Counted from the stretch's first letter, positions 51,235-62,389 are shown. The stretch: DNA of 64,000 bases from an uncultured Acidobacteriaceae bacterium (GCA_903828675.1 CAIKND010000217.1:1-64000), one strand, 5' to 3'. Numbers and translations: made by a program. Notes: generated from the letters alone by a model not told the origin.

Positions 51235-51326
51235 GGCTGTGATTAATTATTTCACGGGCGGGCTGCGCTTATTAGGTGCGGCGTATAATCGGTGCGACTT
51301 CTTCCCAAGAGAAAGGAGACGCTGAA

Positions 51327-52133
51327 GTGTCAATCATGCCCGCTGGCGGTTGGGGAGATTCTTCTCCACGGTTTACTCAAGAAGACCTAGTCGAAGAACC
51401 AAAGTCTGGCCTGATCTTAGCGGGATACTGTTGCTCCTTTATATCGCTATTATTCTTGCCACCAGCTTTTGCTCTAGCGGGGTTCGTGGTCGGCGTGGTG
51501 GCCCTTGCCAAGGGCAGAGTAGGGCACGGCTTAACTCTGATTGTCCTTTCAGTCACTTTTGGGTTAGCGGGGATGTACATCGGAACACGTGTCGTTTCTG
51601 AGCACTGGGGCAAAAGAGCGTTAGCTTGGGTTCAGCAGAGACAGGTAGCGGTTCCTGATAACGGGGGGAACAACGCCGCATCGCAACTCAAACACGCGAT
51701 AGGAGATTCAGTCTCAGCGGGATATTGGACATATCGGTGCAATGGGACACAGTGGATGTCATTACTTGCATCGGATTTTGGCTCGATGGAGCAACCGGAT
51801 GCCGCTTACCTGGTCGTGGATATCACAATTCGCAATGACGACAGATCTGCAAGCACGAGACCTCCCATGAAATTGATCGATTCGCAAGGTAGGGAGTTTT
51901 CTGAAAGTTCAAAGGAGTACGTGCTCTCTCGTTCAATCGGCACTTTGAAGGAATTGAATCCAAGCGTATCGAGCCGTGGCTACGTTTTGTTCGATGTTCC
52001 CCCGCAGGGAAAGTATGTATTGAGGGTTTCCGGCGGTTTTGAATCAGATGACTTTAAGCTCATCGATTTACCGAAGGCTCAACTTCAAGAAGATGGACGT
52101 GATTCAGCTGAGCCCGCAGAGCAATCACCGTAG
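51327..52133 (+). CDS. DUF4190/DUF4352-like membrane protein
   Basis: A 268-residue protein. GAAAGGAG (51311-51318) lies 8 bases before GTG 51327 and 17 before ATG 51336, so GTG is the likely start. Two helices (about 28-75: LILAGYCCSFISLLFLPPAF, LTLIVLSVTFGLAGMYIG) match DUF4190; the extracytoplasmic C-terminal half (AYLVVDITIRNDDRSAS, MKLIDSQGREFSESS, VLFDVPPQGKYVL) matches the beta-sandwich DUF4352. Codon use looks less GC-rich than in the neighbours, suggesting transfer. Confidence 0.78.
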   Translation: MSIMPAGGWGDSSPRFTQEDLVEEPKSGLILAGYCCSFISLLFLPPAFALAGFVVGVVALAKGRVGHGLTLIVLSVTFGLAGMYIGTRVVSEHWGKRALAWVQQRQVAVPDNGGNNAASQLKHAIGDSVSAGYWTYRCNGTQWMSLLASDFGSMEQPDAAYLVVDITIRNDDRSASTRPPMKLIDSQGREFSESSKEYVLSRSIGTLKELNPSVSSRGYVLFDVPPQGKYVLRVSGGFESDDFKLIDLPKAQLQEDGRDSAEPAEQSP

Positions 52134-52202
52134 ACCGAAAAATAAGACATGAGGTTTGCGACTACTGATCTTTGACGTTACAGAACTGCGTTGAGGTTTG
52201 AG

Positions 52203-52309
52203 GGGCATTCGAAGGCTTTCTTCCCCTTGGCGGTTGCGGGCCAGGCAGAGGTCGCGGCCGAGGATTACCATGGTCTCAAAGAGCGGGGCACGTTTTTGCG
52301 TCCGCGGGC
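52203..52309 (-). pseudogene. diverged second copy of the gltX 3' end
   Basis: The minus strand encodes KRAPLFETMVILGRDLCLAR followed by an ...ESL ending, matching the end of the intact gltX (KNAPPLFETMAVLGREVCLAR). The similarity runs over about 107 bases at roughly three quarters identity by eye. Nothing of gltX precedes it; a toxin-antitoxin module does. Confidence 0.7.
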
Positions 52310-52315
52310 TGGGTT

Positions 52316-52636
52316 TCAAGCGGCTGCTTTGCCGGCAGGGATGGCCTGGGCCACCAAACGCACGCCGAGCGCCGCACAGACGCGGCTGATGGTATCAAAG
52401 CGCGGCGCGCTATTGGGGCGAAGCGCCTTGTAGAGGGCTTCGCGTGTAATTCCGGCGGCCTTGGCGATCTCCGTCATGCCGCGTGCGCGGGCAATGTCAC
52501 CCAACGCCGAGGCCAACAGGGCCGGGTTATTCGCTTCCAGAATTCCGGTCAGATAGACAGCGATGCTCTCTTCGTTGTCGAGATACTGCGCGGGGTCGAA
52601 TTCAGGCAGGTCGTCCACGTTAATGGTCTTGCGCAT
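52316..52636 (-). CDS. HigA-like antitoxin
   Basis: A 106-residue protein with a helix-turn-helix in EIAKAAGITREALYKALR and the family phrase PRFDTISRVCAALGVRL. Such proteins bind and silence the partner RelE-type toxin and repress their operon. It overlaps the toxin gene by 17 bases, toxin first, the order of HigBA-like modules. Confidence 0.87.
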   Translation of the reverse strand: MRKTINVDDLPEFDPAQYLDNEESIAVYLTGILEANNPALLASALGDIARARGMTEIAKAAGITREALYKALRPNSAPRFDTISRVCAALGVRLVAQAIPAGKAAA

Positions 52637-52895
52637 TTTTGCCCCTTTCGCTTTTCAGCAATGCGGCCAAAGCCTTGGCCCGTTGGATATCTCTTTTCTG
52701 TGTGCGTTTGGAACCGCCCACTAGCAACAGGATGATCTGCGCGCCGTGCTGCGTGTAATAAAGACGCCAGCCAGCGCCGAAGTCGATGCGCAGCTCAATC
52801 ACGCCATTGCCAATCGCCTTGAAGTCGCCCAGCAAGCCGAAGGTGAGGCGCTTGATTCGCTCCGCCACCGCGCCGCGTACCCTCAAGTCTTTCAA
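52620..52895 (-). CDS. RelE/HigB-like toxin with damaged or unusual start
   Basis: The homologous protein (PLPEFTKWLDGLKDLRVRGA, RIKRLTFGLLGDFKAIGNGV, ELRIDFGAGWRLYY, RDIQRAKALAALL) is the phage Gp49/HigB-like mRNA-cutting toxin. The similar sequence continues upstream in frame to about 52946, yet between the stop at 52965-52967 and 52898 there is no ATG, GTG or TTG. The first usable start, TTG 52895, would remove about 16 conserved residues. The toxin may be inactive or use a rare start. Confidence 0.72.
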   Translation of the reverse strand: MKDLRVRGAVAERIKRLTFGLLGDFKAIGNGVIELRIDFGAGWRLYYTQHGAQIILLLVGGSKRTQKRDIQRAKALAALLKSERGKNAQDH

Positions 52896-53029
52896 TCCAT
52901 CAAGCCATTTTGTGAATTCTGGGAGCGGTCTGACGGAAAACTTGGTCGAAGTGTAATTGAACGATTACAGAATGTCAATCGAGAATGAGGCGGTTGAAAC
53001 GGGCAGACTGTGGGCTGGTCCCGCAGCGC

Positions 53030-53070
53030 GTGGGTCCGGAGACCCACACGACAGCCAGCCGGGAGGCTGG
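53030..53070. repeat. pair of short REP-like hairpins
   Basis: GTGGGTC/GACCCAC (53030-53047) and CCAGCC/GGCTGG (53055-53070), between the toxin and the end of gltX. The second, CCAGCCGGGAGGCTGGCGCT, resembles common acidobacterial REPs. Confidence 0.6.
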
Positions 53071-53096
53071 CGCTACACGGAGTTCTACTTCAGTGC

Positions 53097-54572
53097 TCAA
53101 CCTAGCGATTGAAGGCTTTCAACGGCCTGTTGAATGCGCGCGAGGCAGACCTCGCGGCCCAGCACGGCCATGGTTTCAAACAGCGGCGGCGCGTTCTTGC
53201 GTCCGCAAACGGCAACCCGGATGGGCTGGAACATGGGTCCCGCCTTGAGGCCGAGTGAAGCGGCTGCTGCACGCAGGGTCTGATCCAGCGAATCATGGTC
53301 AAAGGGCGCTGTGGCCAGAACTTCCAGCGCGTGCTGAAGGACGCGACGGGCCATGGCGGCATCGCCTTTTTGAGGGATCAACTCCGCCGGGTCATAGGGT
53401 GCAAGCTGAGGCAGAAAGAAGAAGTCGGCTGCCGAGACGGCCTCACGCAGCAGCTTGATGCGTTCGCGAATGAGCGGAGTGACGGCCAGCAGCTTTTCCG
53501 GCGAAGCCTTGAAGCCGGCCAGCGCAAAAAACGGCTCGATGCAAGCGCCGAGCTGGTCAACAGGCAGTGCGCGGATATGCTCCGAGTTCAGCCAGACGGC
53601 CTTGGGGTCAAACGGATCCTCTTCCGAGAAATTAATCACGGCGTTGGCGCGGTTGACCGCTTCCAGAGTGAAAGCCGCCGTCAACTCATCCAGGGTCAGG
53701 AACTCGCGGTCGTTCTTCGGAGACCAGCCGAGAAGGCAGAGGAAGTTGACGAAGGCTTGCGGCAGGAAGCCGGCATCGCGGTACGTAGTTACGCTGACCA
53801 CCGGCCCGTGCTTGCGTTTGGAGAGCTTGGCGCCGTCGGGGGCCACCAGCAGGGGAAGATGCGCGAACTGGGGCGTCTCGGCTCCCAGGGCCTCGAAGAT
53901 GAGCAGGTGCTTGAAGGTGTTGGTCAGGTGATCCTGGCCGCGAATGATGTGGCTGATGTGCAGGTCGGCGTCGTCAACGCAGGAGGCCAGGTGGTAGGTC
54001 GGCATCGAGTCTGACCGAAGCAGCGCGAAGTCTTCCACCTCGTCGGCTAGCTTTTGCTGCGCGCCATAAACGCTGTCAATAAAGCTCAGGGTGCGGCCCT
54101 CGCCCCTCGGCACGCGATAGCGAAGTGCAAACGGCTCGCCAGTGGCGGCGCGGCGGTCGCTCTCCTCGCGGGACATTTCGCGCATGCCGGCATTGAAGAG
54201 CCAGGCCCCCTGCGCTGAAGACTGATTGTCGTCTCCGGCGTGGGCAGGGGTAAAGTCGCGATAGGCGAGGCCTTTGGCGAAAAAGTCCTCGGCGGCCTGC
54301 CGGTGCAGGGCAAGCCGTTCGGACTGCTTGTACTCTTCGTCCCAGTCGAGGCCCAACCAGCGCAAGCCTTCAAAGATCGACTGGACGCTGGCCTCGGTGT
54401 TGCGCTCGACGTCGGTATCGTCCAGGCGCAACACCAGGGTTCCGTGATTATGGCGGGCGTAGAGCCAATTGAAGATAAATGTGCGAGCCCCGCCTACATG
54501 CAGATAGCCGGTGGGCGAGGGAGCAAAACGGACGCGGGGAGTCTTGGCTGCGGAGGGAGATAGATCGGGCAT
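53097..54572 (-). CDS. gltX: glutamyl-tRNA synthetase
   Basis: A 491-residue class I synthetase: FAPSPTGYLHVGGARTFIFNW (HIGH-type), LSKRKHG (KMSKS-type), DEEYKQSERL and a helical anticodon domain ending QQAVESLQSLG. Complete. A second, diverged copy of its last 35 codons lies beyond the toxin-antitoxin module. Confidence 0.95.
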   Translation of the reverse strand: MPDLSPSAAKTPRVRFAPSPTGYLHVGGARTFIFNWLYARHNHGTLVLRLDDTDVERNTEASVQSIFEGLRWLGLDWDEEYKQSERLALHRQAAEDFFAKGLAYRDFTPAHAGDDNQSSAQGAWLFNAGMREMSREESDRRAATGEPFALRYRVPRGEGRTLSFIDSVYGAQQKLADEVEDFALLRSDSMPTYHLASCVDDADLHISHIIRGQDHLTNTFKHLLIFEALGAETPQFAHLPLLVAPDGAKLSKRKHGPVVSVTTYRDAGFLPQAFVNFLCLLGWSPKNDREFLTLDELTAAFTLEAVNRANAVINFSEEDPFDPKAVWLNSEHIRALPVDQLGACIEPFFALAGFKASPEKLLAVTPLIRERIKLLREAVSAADFFFLPQLAPYDPAELIPQKGDAAMARRVLQHALEVLATAPFDHDSLDQTLRAAAASLGLKAGPMFQPIRVAVCGRKNAPPLFETMAVLGREVCLARIQQAVESLQSLG

Positions 54573-54651
54573 CGTGTCGGTAAGTTTCCTTTCACGATGC
54601 TAGCACTGCCTCCCCTGGCACTTCCCTCAATTGCCCGGTGGTACCGCCGTC

Positions 54652-54963
54652 TCAGGCCTGCGGTGGAAACTGCGGCGGTGGCGGCATGGGGGGCTGCTGC
54701 CAGTAACCTTGCGGCGCGGGTACAACCTTCCAATCCGCAAAGGCCAGCACGTACATCAGAATCAGATTGCCGAGCGGAATGATGTTCAAAAACGAGAGCC
54801 AGGGAGAGAAACCTGCCTTCTTGCAGATAAACCAGAAGGGCACAATGACGATGGCAAGGCCAATCAGAATGAACAGAAACACGATTGGAAGTATTGCCAG
54901 AACCGCATGCTGGATCGCCACGGGATCGGGCCCGTCTTGCAAGAATAGCGCCAATTGGTTCAT
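54652..54963 (-). CDS. small membrane protein with Pro-rich tail
   Basis: A 103-residue protein with a helix (AVLAILPIVFLFILIGLAIV), a second hydrophobic stretch (FLNIIPLGNLILMYVLAFADW) and a Pro/Gln tail (PPMPPPPQFPPQA). Resembles small DUF5684-like membrane proteins but the call is not firm. The stop lies upstream of gltX on the same strand. Confidence 0.65.
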   Translation of the reverse strand: MNQLALFLQDGPDPVAIQHAVLAILPIVFLFILIGLAIVIVPFWFICKKAGFSPWLSFLNIIPLGNLILMYVLAFADWKVVPAPQGYWQQPPMPPPPQFPPQA

Positions 54964-55129
54964 AGAAAACGCTCCGGTGTGGGATTGAAACTCGGAGCAA
55001 CGGTAATGCCAAACCCATCATTCTGCAATGAAAATATGCTGCTACGGCAAGAATATTTGCCGCTCAGGCGTGCCAGCCGATCTGGTGCGGCTGGAATCTT
55101 CGCTGTTGCTTGCTGTTTCCCGATCCCTC

Positions 55130-55747
55130 CTATGTAATGTCCTCGGTGTCATAGACCGGCGCGACAGTGCGCTTTTTCGGCACGCCGTGTACTGAACTCA
55201 GCAGGTCTTCCACCACGTCTTCAAGCTGCCGCTGACTTTCAATCACGGCGCTCATGCTCTTTAGATCCTCAGGCTCCTGGACCCGTTCCACCATCGCCAC
55301 GGCGTGACATTGGGCCACATGATCAAGGTTGAGGCCCTCGGGTGTCTTGGCCTTTATGCTCACCTGATCAATGTCGATTCCCAGCAGGTCGGCGACGCGA
55401 GCCCGCATATCGCCTGAGATAGGCGAAATCTTGGGTGCGGCCAGAATCAGCGTGGTGTCGATGTTTACGATGCGGTAGCCGGCGTGTTGCAGTTCTTCCA
55501 TGGCCAGGTTAAGAAAAATTGCCGAATCGGCGTCTTTCCAGCGCGCGTCTCCCGGCGGAAAGAAGCTGCCGATGTCGCCTGCAGCCACGGCGCCCAAGAG
55601 AGCATCCGTAATGGCGTGCAGCACCACGTCGCCATCCGAGTGACCGGCAAGGCCCTCGGGATGGTCCAGCGTCATGCCGCCAATATGCAGCGTTACGCCG
55701 GGCTTGAATACGTGCGAGTCATAGCCGAATCCGATTCGTGTATCCAT
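55130..55747 (-). CDS. ispF: 2-C-methyl-D-erythritol 2,4-cyclodiphosphate synthase
   Basis: A 205-residue enzyme of the MEP isoprenoid pathway. Zinc ligands in GFGYDSHVF and GHSDGDVVLHAI, plus GDIGSFFPPGDARWK and IKAKTPEGLN. The usual protein ends near residue 157; here about 45 more residues (ESQRQLEDVVEDLLSSVHGV...) follow. Behind ispD on the same strand with 68 bases between. Confidence 0.93.
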   Translation of the reverse strand: MDTRIGFGYDSHVFKPGVTLHIGGMTLDHPEGLAGHSDGDVVLHAITDALLGAVAAGDIGSFFPPGDARWKDADSAIFLNLAMEELQHAGYRIVNIDTTLILAAPKISPISGDMRARVADLLGIDIDQVSIKAKTPEGLNLDHVAQCHAVAMVERVQEPEDLKSMSAVIESQRQLEDVVEDLLSSVHGVPKKRTVAPVYDTEDIT

Positions 55748-55815
55748 GGTCTGCGTGCGTCTCCGTGCTTGTCTTTCGAACGGTTCCCTGACTCAGGTGG
55801 CTCTGCCAGCCATTT

Positions 55816-56517
55816 TCAGCGTGCGCGCTGGCTCAGATAAAACTCGGCCAACTCCAGGTCGCCCTGCTTGGTAATCTTCAGATTAACCTGAGAACCGGGA
55901 ACCACGGCTACCGGATGCCCGGCCCGCTCCACAACTGAAGCCTCGTCGGTGCCCACAAAGCCGTCCGCCATAGCTTCGGCAAAGGCGCTCTGCAGCAGTC
56001 CGTATCGGAAGCCCTGCGGCGTCTGCGCCAGCACCACGTACTCGCGGGGAATGGTCGAGGTAATGATGGCCCCATGAGCGGTGCGCTCCACCTGCTTGAT
56101 GGTGTCTACGGCGGGCAGCCCCACAATGGCCGCTCCATGTTCAGCCACCGCGTCGATGGTGCGTTCGATGGTGGCTGCGTCAATCAACGGCCGAACCGCG
56201 TCATGAACCAGCACGATATCATCGGCCTCAGCGGGCAAAGCGGCCAGGGCGTGGGAAACAGATTCCTGGCGATTTTCGCCGCCCTCGACCACGATGACGC
56301 GGCCGGTAAAACCGTATTCGGCTATCTGCGCCTCAACGCGCTCCATCTCCAACTTGCGAACGGCCACAAAGATCGCCGTTACCCTCGCCACCGACGCAAA
56401 AGCGCGCAGCGAGTGGATCAGGATGGGGACCCCATCGAGGGTGAGAAACTGCTTGGGCTGTGGCCCGGCCATGCGGGTGCCCATACCTGCTGCGGGAAGA
56501 ATCGCGAATACGTGCAT
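55816..56517 (-). CDS. ispD: 2-C-methyl-D-erythritol 4-phosphate cytidylyltransferase
   Basis: A 233-residue nucleotidyltransferase of the MEP pathway. ATG 56517 begins MHVFAILPAAGMGTRMAGPQPKQF, the CTP loop; VLVHDAVRPLIDA and TDEASVVERAGHPVAVVPGS are the other signatures. The frame extends upstream to 56607 without support. Divergent from tilS. Confidence 0.93.
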   Translation of the reverse strand: MHVFAILPAAGMGTRMAGPQPKQFLTLDGVPILIHSLRAFASVARVTAIFVAVRKLEMERVEAQIAEYGFTGRVIVVEGGENRQESVSHALAALPAEADDIVLVHDAVRPLIDAATIERTIDAVAEHGAAIVGLPAVDTIKQVERTAHGAIITSTIPREYVVLAQTPQGFRYGLLQSAFAEAMADGFVGTDEASVVERAGHPVAVVPGSQVNLKITKQGDLELAEFYLSQRAR

Positions 56518-56613
56518 AACTGCTGGAGTATACATCGGATGGCGGTACTCTCGGTGAACCAACTGCTTGGCGTTCCCCGGCGGCCTGCCGCTTTGGCCGC
56601 TTATCATTTTGAG

Positions 56614-58047
56614 ATGCGCAAGGCAATTCCGTCAAAACCGTCCAGCTTTCTCCCTCTGAACAGGGCATTGCTCAAGCCAGGTCTGCGTCTGGCCGTTGGC
56701 CTGTCCGGCGGTGCGGATTCCGTGGCCTTGCTGCGTGCGCTGGCTGCACTCAGCGCGGAACTGGGCCTGGTGGTCCATGCCGCCCACCTGCACCACGGCC
56801 TGCGCGGCGCGGAGGCGGACGACGATCTGGCCTTTGCCCGTGAGCTTGCCTCAGGGTTCGGCCTGCCTTTTCATGAAGCGCGGGTAGATGTCGCCGCCGA
56901 GGCGCAAGCCAACCCTGCTCTGGGCAAGTCCGCCGAATCCATTGAGGAGGCGGCGCGGCGACTGCGCTACGGTTGGTTTCGGAATCTGATGGCTGGTGGC
57001 GAAGTGGACGCCGTGGCAACCGCGCACACCCTCGACGACCAGGCGGAGACAGTACTCGCCAAGTTCCTGCGCGGTGCCTGGACCGAGGGGCTCAGCGGCA
57101 TTCATCCCGTCATCGAATATCCCGAGGGCCGCATTCTGCGTCCGCTTCTCATCGCCAGCCGCGCCGAGGTGGAAATGTATTTGGCCGAATTGGGCCAAGT
57201 CTGGCGCGAGGATTCGTCCAACCGCCACCTGACCTTTACCCGCAACCGCATCCGCCACGAACTGCTGCCGCTCCTTGAAGGCTGGAACCCGCGTCTCCGC
57301 GAGCACCTGGCGCAAATGGCCGCCCTGGCCCTTGACGAAGAGGCTTGGTGGAGCGCGGAACTCGCCCGCATCGCTCCCCCATTGCTGTTGCCGGGGCGCG
57401 CGGTGCGCGGAGGCGGCCGGGCTGCAGGCTGTGGCGCTACTTCCATTTGCATCGACGTCACGAGGCTGGCCGCCCTGGCTCCGGCATTGCAGCGGAGATT
57501 GCTGCGTTATGCCGCCGAACAGTTCGGTGCGGTGCCCGATTTTGCGGCTACAGAAGCGCTGCGAACTCTGGCGCTGACTGGCCGTTCCGGCCAGAAGCTT
57601 GAACTGGCACAGAGGCTGCATGCGGAGCGAACTCCCCGCGAACTGCGCATGACTGCCTCAAATGGGGCCGCAGTAAAAGGGCAGGCTGCGTGCAGCGCGT
57701 CAGAACCAGTCCCCAAATATAGTGGGCCAGTGCCCGGCGAGATTGCGGCGCCGGTTTTTGGCCTGAGGCTGCGTATCGGCGGTACCACTTCCAGTGCGTC
57801 AGAGGCAACGGTGCGCAACTGGCGGTCCGGCGACCGGGTAACTCTGCGCTACTCCAGCGGCCCTCGAAAAGTGAAGGAAGTGCTGGAGCGTCTGCACATT
57901 ACAGGAACCAACAGGGAGCTGTGGCCGGTGCTGGAGATTGATGGTCGCATTATTTGGATGCAGGGCGTCGAGTTGGAGCCGGAACCCGATATCGTCGTGG
58001 CTGTGGTTTTTCAGGACGAAACACCACTGAAGAGCGGAGCAGTCTGA
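56614..58047 (+). CDS. tilS: tRNA(Ile)-lysidine synthase
   Basis: A 477-residue ATP-dependent enzyme modifying the CAU anticodon of a tRNA-Ile. ATG 56614 is used; the frame is open 540 bases further back across ispD but without a plausible protein. PP-loop SGGADSVALLRAL (about 28-40), HHGLRGAEAD, AHTLDDQAETVL, and the C-terminal tRNA-binding domain with VTLRYSSGPRKVKEVLERL. Confidence 0.92.
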   Translation: MRKAIPSKPSSFLPLNRALLKPGLRLAVGLSGGADSVALLRALAALSAELGLVVHAAHLHHGLRGAEADDDLAFARELASGFGLPFHEARVDVAAEAQANPALGKSAESIEEAARRLRYGWFRNLMAGGEVDAVATAHTLDDQAETVLAKFLRGAWTEGLSGIHPVIEYPEGRILRPLLIASRAEVEMYLAELGQVWREDSSNRHLTFTRNRIRHELLPLLEGWNPRLREHLAQMAALALDEEAWWSAELARIAPPLLLPGRAVRGGGRAAGCGATSICIDVTRLAALAPALQRRLLRYAAEQFGAVPDFAATEALRTLALTGRSGQKLELAQRLHAERTPRELRMTASNGAAVKGQAACSASEPVPKYSGPVPGEIAAPVFGLRLRIGGTTSSASEATVRNWRSGDRVTLRYSSGPRKVKEVLERLHITGTNRELWPVLEIDGRIIWMQGVELEPEPDIVVAVVFQDETPLKSGAV

Positions 58048-58496
58048 TATCGCACGCCTGCCAGTGGAAGCGTCTTAGCCTTGGTCCTCCTTTGCCGTAA
58101 ATGATTGATAATAAAGGAATCATGTAGCTCCGTTGGCCTCTCGCCACAAATCTCACCTGTAATCACGCCTCTTCCGTACCCCCTTTTGGCTCCCCCGGAG
58201 CCGTCGGCTTTTGACTCTCATCTCCTTTCATGGCATGAAGTTGCCGGAAATGCCCTGGGCCCGGACTGACCGCAAGCCCGCAATCTCGCTCCGGCGTTCA
58301 TATTACTGCCACATTAACTGGCTTCGGAGTACAATCGAGCCTACTGCTCATCCGGGCGGGCAGAGATTCGTGTCTGCCGTTCAGGTGCCGTGTACTTTCT
58401 GCTACTTTGTGGAAGGCTGGGGCGTCTAAAGGGTTGTGCGGTCGGTGATGGAGGCTTTGCAAGCGGCTTCCCACTCGCCGGGAAAGAGGAGTCCTG
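58048..58496. other. intergenic leader of ftsH
   Basis: About 450 bases. A TACAAT at 58329-58334 is the best -10-like hexamer; no strong -35 is seen. AGAGGAG just before GTG 58497 is the ftsH ribosome site. No gene or repeat was recognised. Confidence 0.45.
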
Positions 58497-60410
<1,914 letters not shown>

Positions 60411-60435
60411 CCCTGTTCAACTCCGAATCAACAGG

Positions 60436-60462
60436 AAGGGCCACTCGCTGAGAGTGGCCCTT
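60436..60462 (+). terminator. hairpin terminator of ftsH
   Basis: AAGGGCCACTC (60436-60446) pairs perfectly with 60452-60462 around a 5-base loop, 26 bases after the stop codon. The T-run behind it is weak. Confidence 0.7.
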
Positions 60463-60560
60463 CTTGCGCGGGCATTTGCGTGAACCAGCATTGAATAGCC
60501 GCATGCTGCTGATAGAGAAATGGCGTGAGCTCTTTTCCGCCACCGTCGCACAAAGGCTCC

Positions 60561-60886
60561 GTGCCCCATCCATTCCCGCGCATTTTGCGGGAATGGGTGG
60601 GAATGGAGATGACCTGGTTTCCTTGCCGGATCAATAAGACCTTTTGCAGTCTCGCCACATCGCCGCACCCAAATGAAAATGCGGCCTATTTTCAAATTGC
60701 TGACTTAAAATAGCTTAGCCGCAATTTTGATTGCATATAATTACGAGGCTTTGGCGCACAATCTCTATATGGGATGTCTCTCGACTCATTTCGCCGCTTG
60801 CCCGCAGGAACGAGTGCCGCAGCCGAGAAACCCGGAGCAGACCCACCCCCCTCCTACCCACCCTCCCTATACCCACCCCCCCTCCT
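60561..60886 (+). repeat. intergenic element, copy B (hairpin head, core, C-rich tail)
   Basis: Hairpin with arms 60565-60579 and 60587-60601 (one G-T pair), core AGATGACCT..TTGCCGGATCAATAA (60607-60637), 50-base block (60714-60763) shared with copy C, and C-rich tail (60841-60886). It ends 138 bases before the fucosidase start. Confidence 0.75.
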
Positions 60887-61024
60887 GTGAATGTGTGAAG
60901 TTCGGGTAGAGCTTTTCGGCCTTCATCTCCGTGGCGGATGAACTTGGAAATCACCTGGCATCTCACAGACTTTCCATTGGGCCAGTTTCCTGCGGTACGA
61001 TCAGTTTAAAGACCAGGAGACCCA

Positions 61025-62389
61025 ATGCCATCCGTTCCCTTTCGCAACAAGGTATCGTTGTTCGTCCTCTTCTTGTTTAGCGCGTCCTTCTTGAGCGCCC
61101 AGTGGGCTCCGCTTGTCACAGACGCAGACGCTGCGCAGCGCATTGCATGGTGGCGCGAAGCTCGGTTTGGCATGTTCATGCACTGGGGTGTCTACTCGAT
61201 TCCGGGGCGTGGTGAGTGGGTGCAGTGGGCCGAGCAGATTCCCGTCGATCAGTACGCCAAACTGGCCGATCAATTTCATCCCGAGCACTTTGACGCGGAC
61301 GCATGGGCGGGTATCGCCAAGGCCGGCGGCGTGAAATATATGGTTCTTACCGCCCGTCACCACGATGGATTTGCGCTTTTCGATGATCCTGGCAGCAGTT
61401 TTACGGCCATGAAATCCGCCGCGCATCACGACTTTGTGGCCGACTATGTGAAGGCGGTGCGCAAGGCCGGGCTCGGTGTGGGGCTCTATTACTCACCGCT
61501 CGACTGGCGTTTCCCAGGCTTCTTTTTCCCTGGCATCTATCAGCCAAACGCAATTGAACTGCGCGAGCAATATGACCGGCAGATCGACGAACTGGCCTCC
61601 CATTACGGCAAACTGGACATCCTGTGGTTCGACGGTGGGGGAAACGAATGGCTGGGCTTCGGCGGCATTGAGCAGGCCGGTGGCGGATGGCAGAGGAGGC
61701 CCAAGGACAAGCCGTACTCCGGCTCCTTCGACTGGCAGGACGTGAAAACCGTTGCCCATTTACGCCAGTTGCAGCCTGGAGTCATCCTGAATGACCGCAC
61801 CAATGCGCCAGCTGATTTCCGCTCGCGCGAGGGCGATGCGGCGCTGGGCGGCTTTGACAACCAGCACCCGTGGGAACTGTGCACCACGATTACCGAAGGC
61901 GCCTGGGGCTATCAGGCCAGTGCCAAGGTCAAGCCGCTCGCGCAACTGCTGCAGTTGCTGGTGGGCGCGGCAGGACGCGATGGCAACATGCTGCTGAACG
62001 TGGGGCCGCGACCAGATGGACAGATTGATCCGGCTCAGGCGGACCGCTTGCGCGAGATCGGGCAATGGCTCGGAGTGAACGGCGAAAGCATCTACGGCAC
62101 CCGCGGCGGACCTTGGCTGCCAGGAGCCTACGGTGTCTCCACGCATAACGGAAATCTGGTGTACGTGCACGTGCTTCATGCGCCGCAAAACCTGGTGCTG
62201 ACGCTGCCAACGCTGTCGGTGCGCGTAGTGAAGGCGACTGTTCTGCATGGAGCCGAAGTGCCGTTCCAACAGATGGGCGAGACTCTCAGGCTGGATTTGC
62301 CCGCAGGGTCCGCAGACGCGATCGACACAGTTGTGAAACTTGAGCTGGCCGAGCCGTGGGTGACAAGTGCTGTGGTCCCGGTTCCTTGA
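61025..62389 (+). CDS. secreted GH29 alpha-L-fucosidase
   Basis: A 454-residue exported enzyme (signal VSLFVLFLFSASFLSAQ). GH29 barrel: WWREARFGMFMHWGVYSIPG, YMVLTARHHDGFALFD, the probable nucleophile Asp203 in KLDILWFDGGG, and GNMLLNVGPRPDGQI. Releases alpha-L-fucose from glycans. The C-terminal beta-sandwich is short. With the GH27 and DUF1080 genes it points to a polysaccharide-degrading lifestyle. Confidence 0.93.
   Translation: MPSVPFRNKVSLFVLFLFSASFLSAQWAPLVTDADAAQRIAWWREARFGMFMHWGVYSIPGRGEWVQWAEQIPVDQYAKLADQFHPEHFDADAWAGIAKAGGVKYMVLTARHHDGFALFDDPGSSFTAMKSAAHHDFVADYVKAVRKAGLGVGLYYSPLDWRFPGFFFPGIYQPNAIELREQYDRQIDELASHYGKLDILWFDGGGNEWLGFGGIEQAGGGWQRRPKDKPYSGSFDWQDVKTVAHLRQLQPGVILNDRTNAPADFRSREGDAALGGFDNQHPWELCTTITEGAWGYQASAKVKPLAQLLQLLVGAAGRDGNMLLNVGPRPDGQIDPAQADRLREIGQWLGVNGESIYGTRGGPWLPGAYGVSTHNGNLVYVHVLHAPQNLVLTLPTLSVRVVKATVLHGAEVPFQQMGETLRLDLPAGSADAIDTVVKLELAEPWVTSAVVPVP

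Larger units (their letters stand above)
60411..61024. other. intergenic region with terminator and repeat copy B
   Basis: About 610 bases between ftsH and the fucosidase gene, holding a terminator hairpin (60436-60462) and copy B of the hairpin-headed element (60561-60886). CAGGAGA at 61014-61020 precedes the next ATG. No gene is supported. Confidence 0.65.

Noticed and set aside
49807..51246. 479-codon frame antisense to glnS
   Set aside because: Shadow of a well-conserved synthetase gene.
56074..56613. N-terminal extension of tilS back across ispD
   Set aside because: The upstream part is antisense to ispD and unlike TilS; the family begins near the PP-loop, matching ATG 56614.
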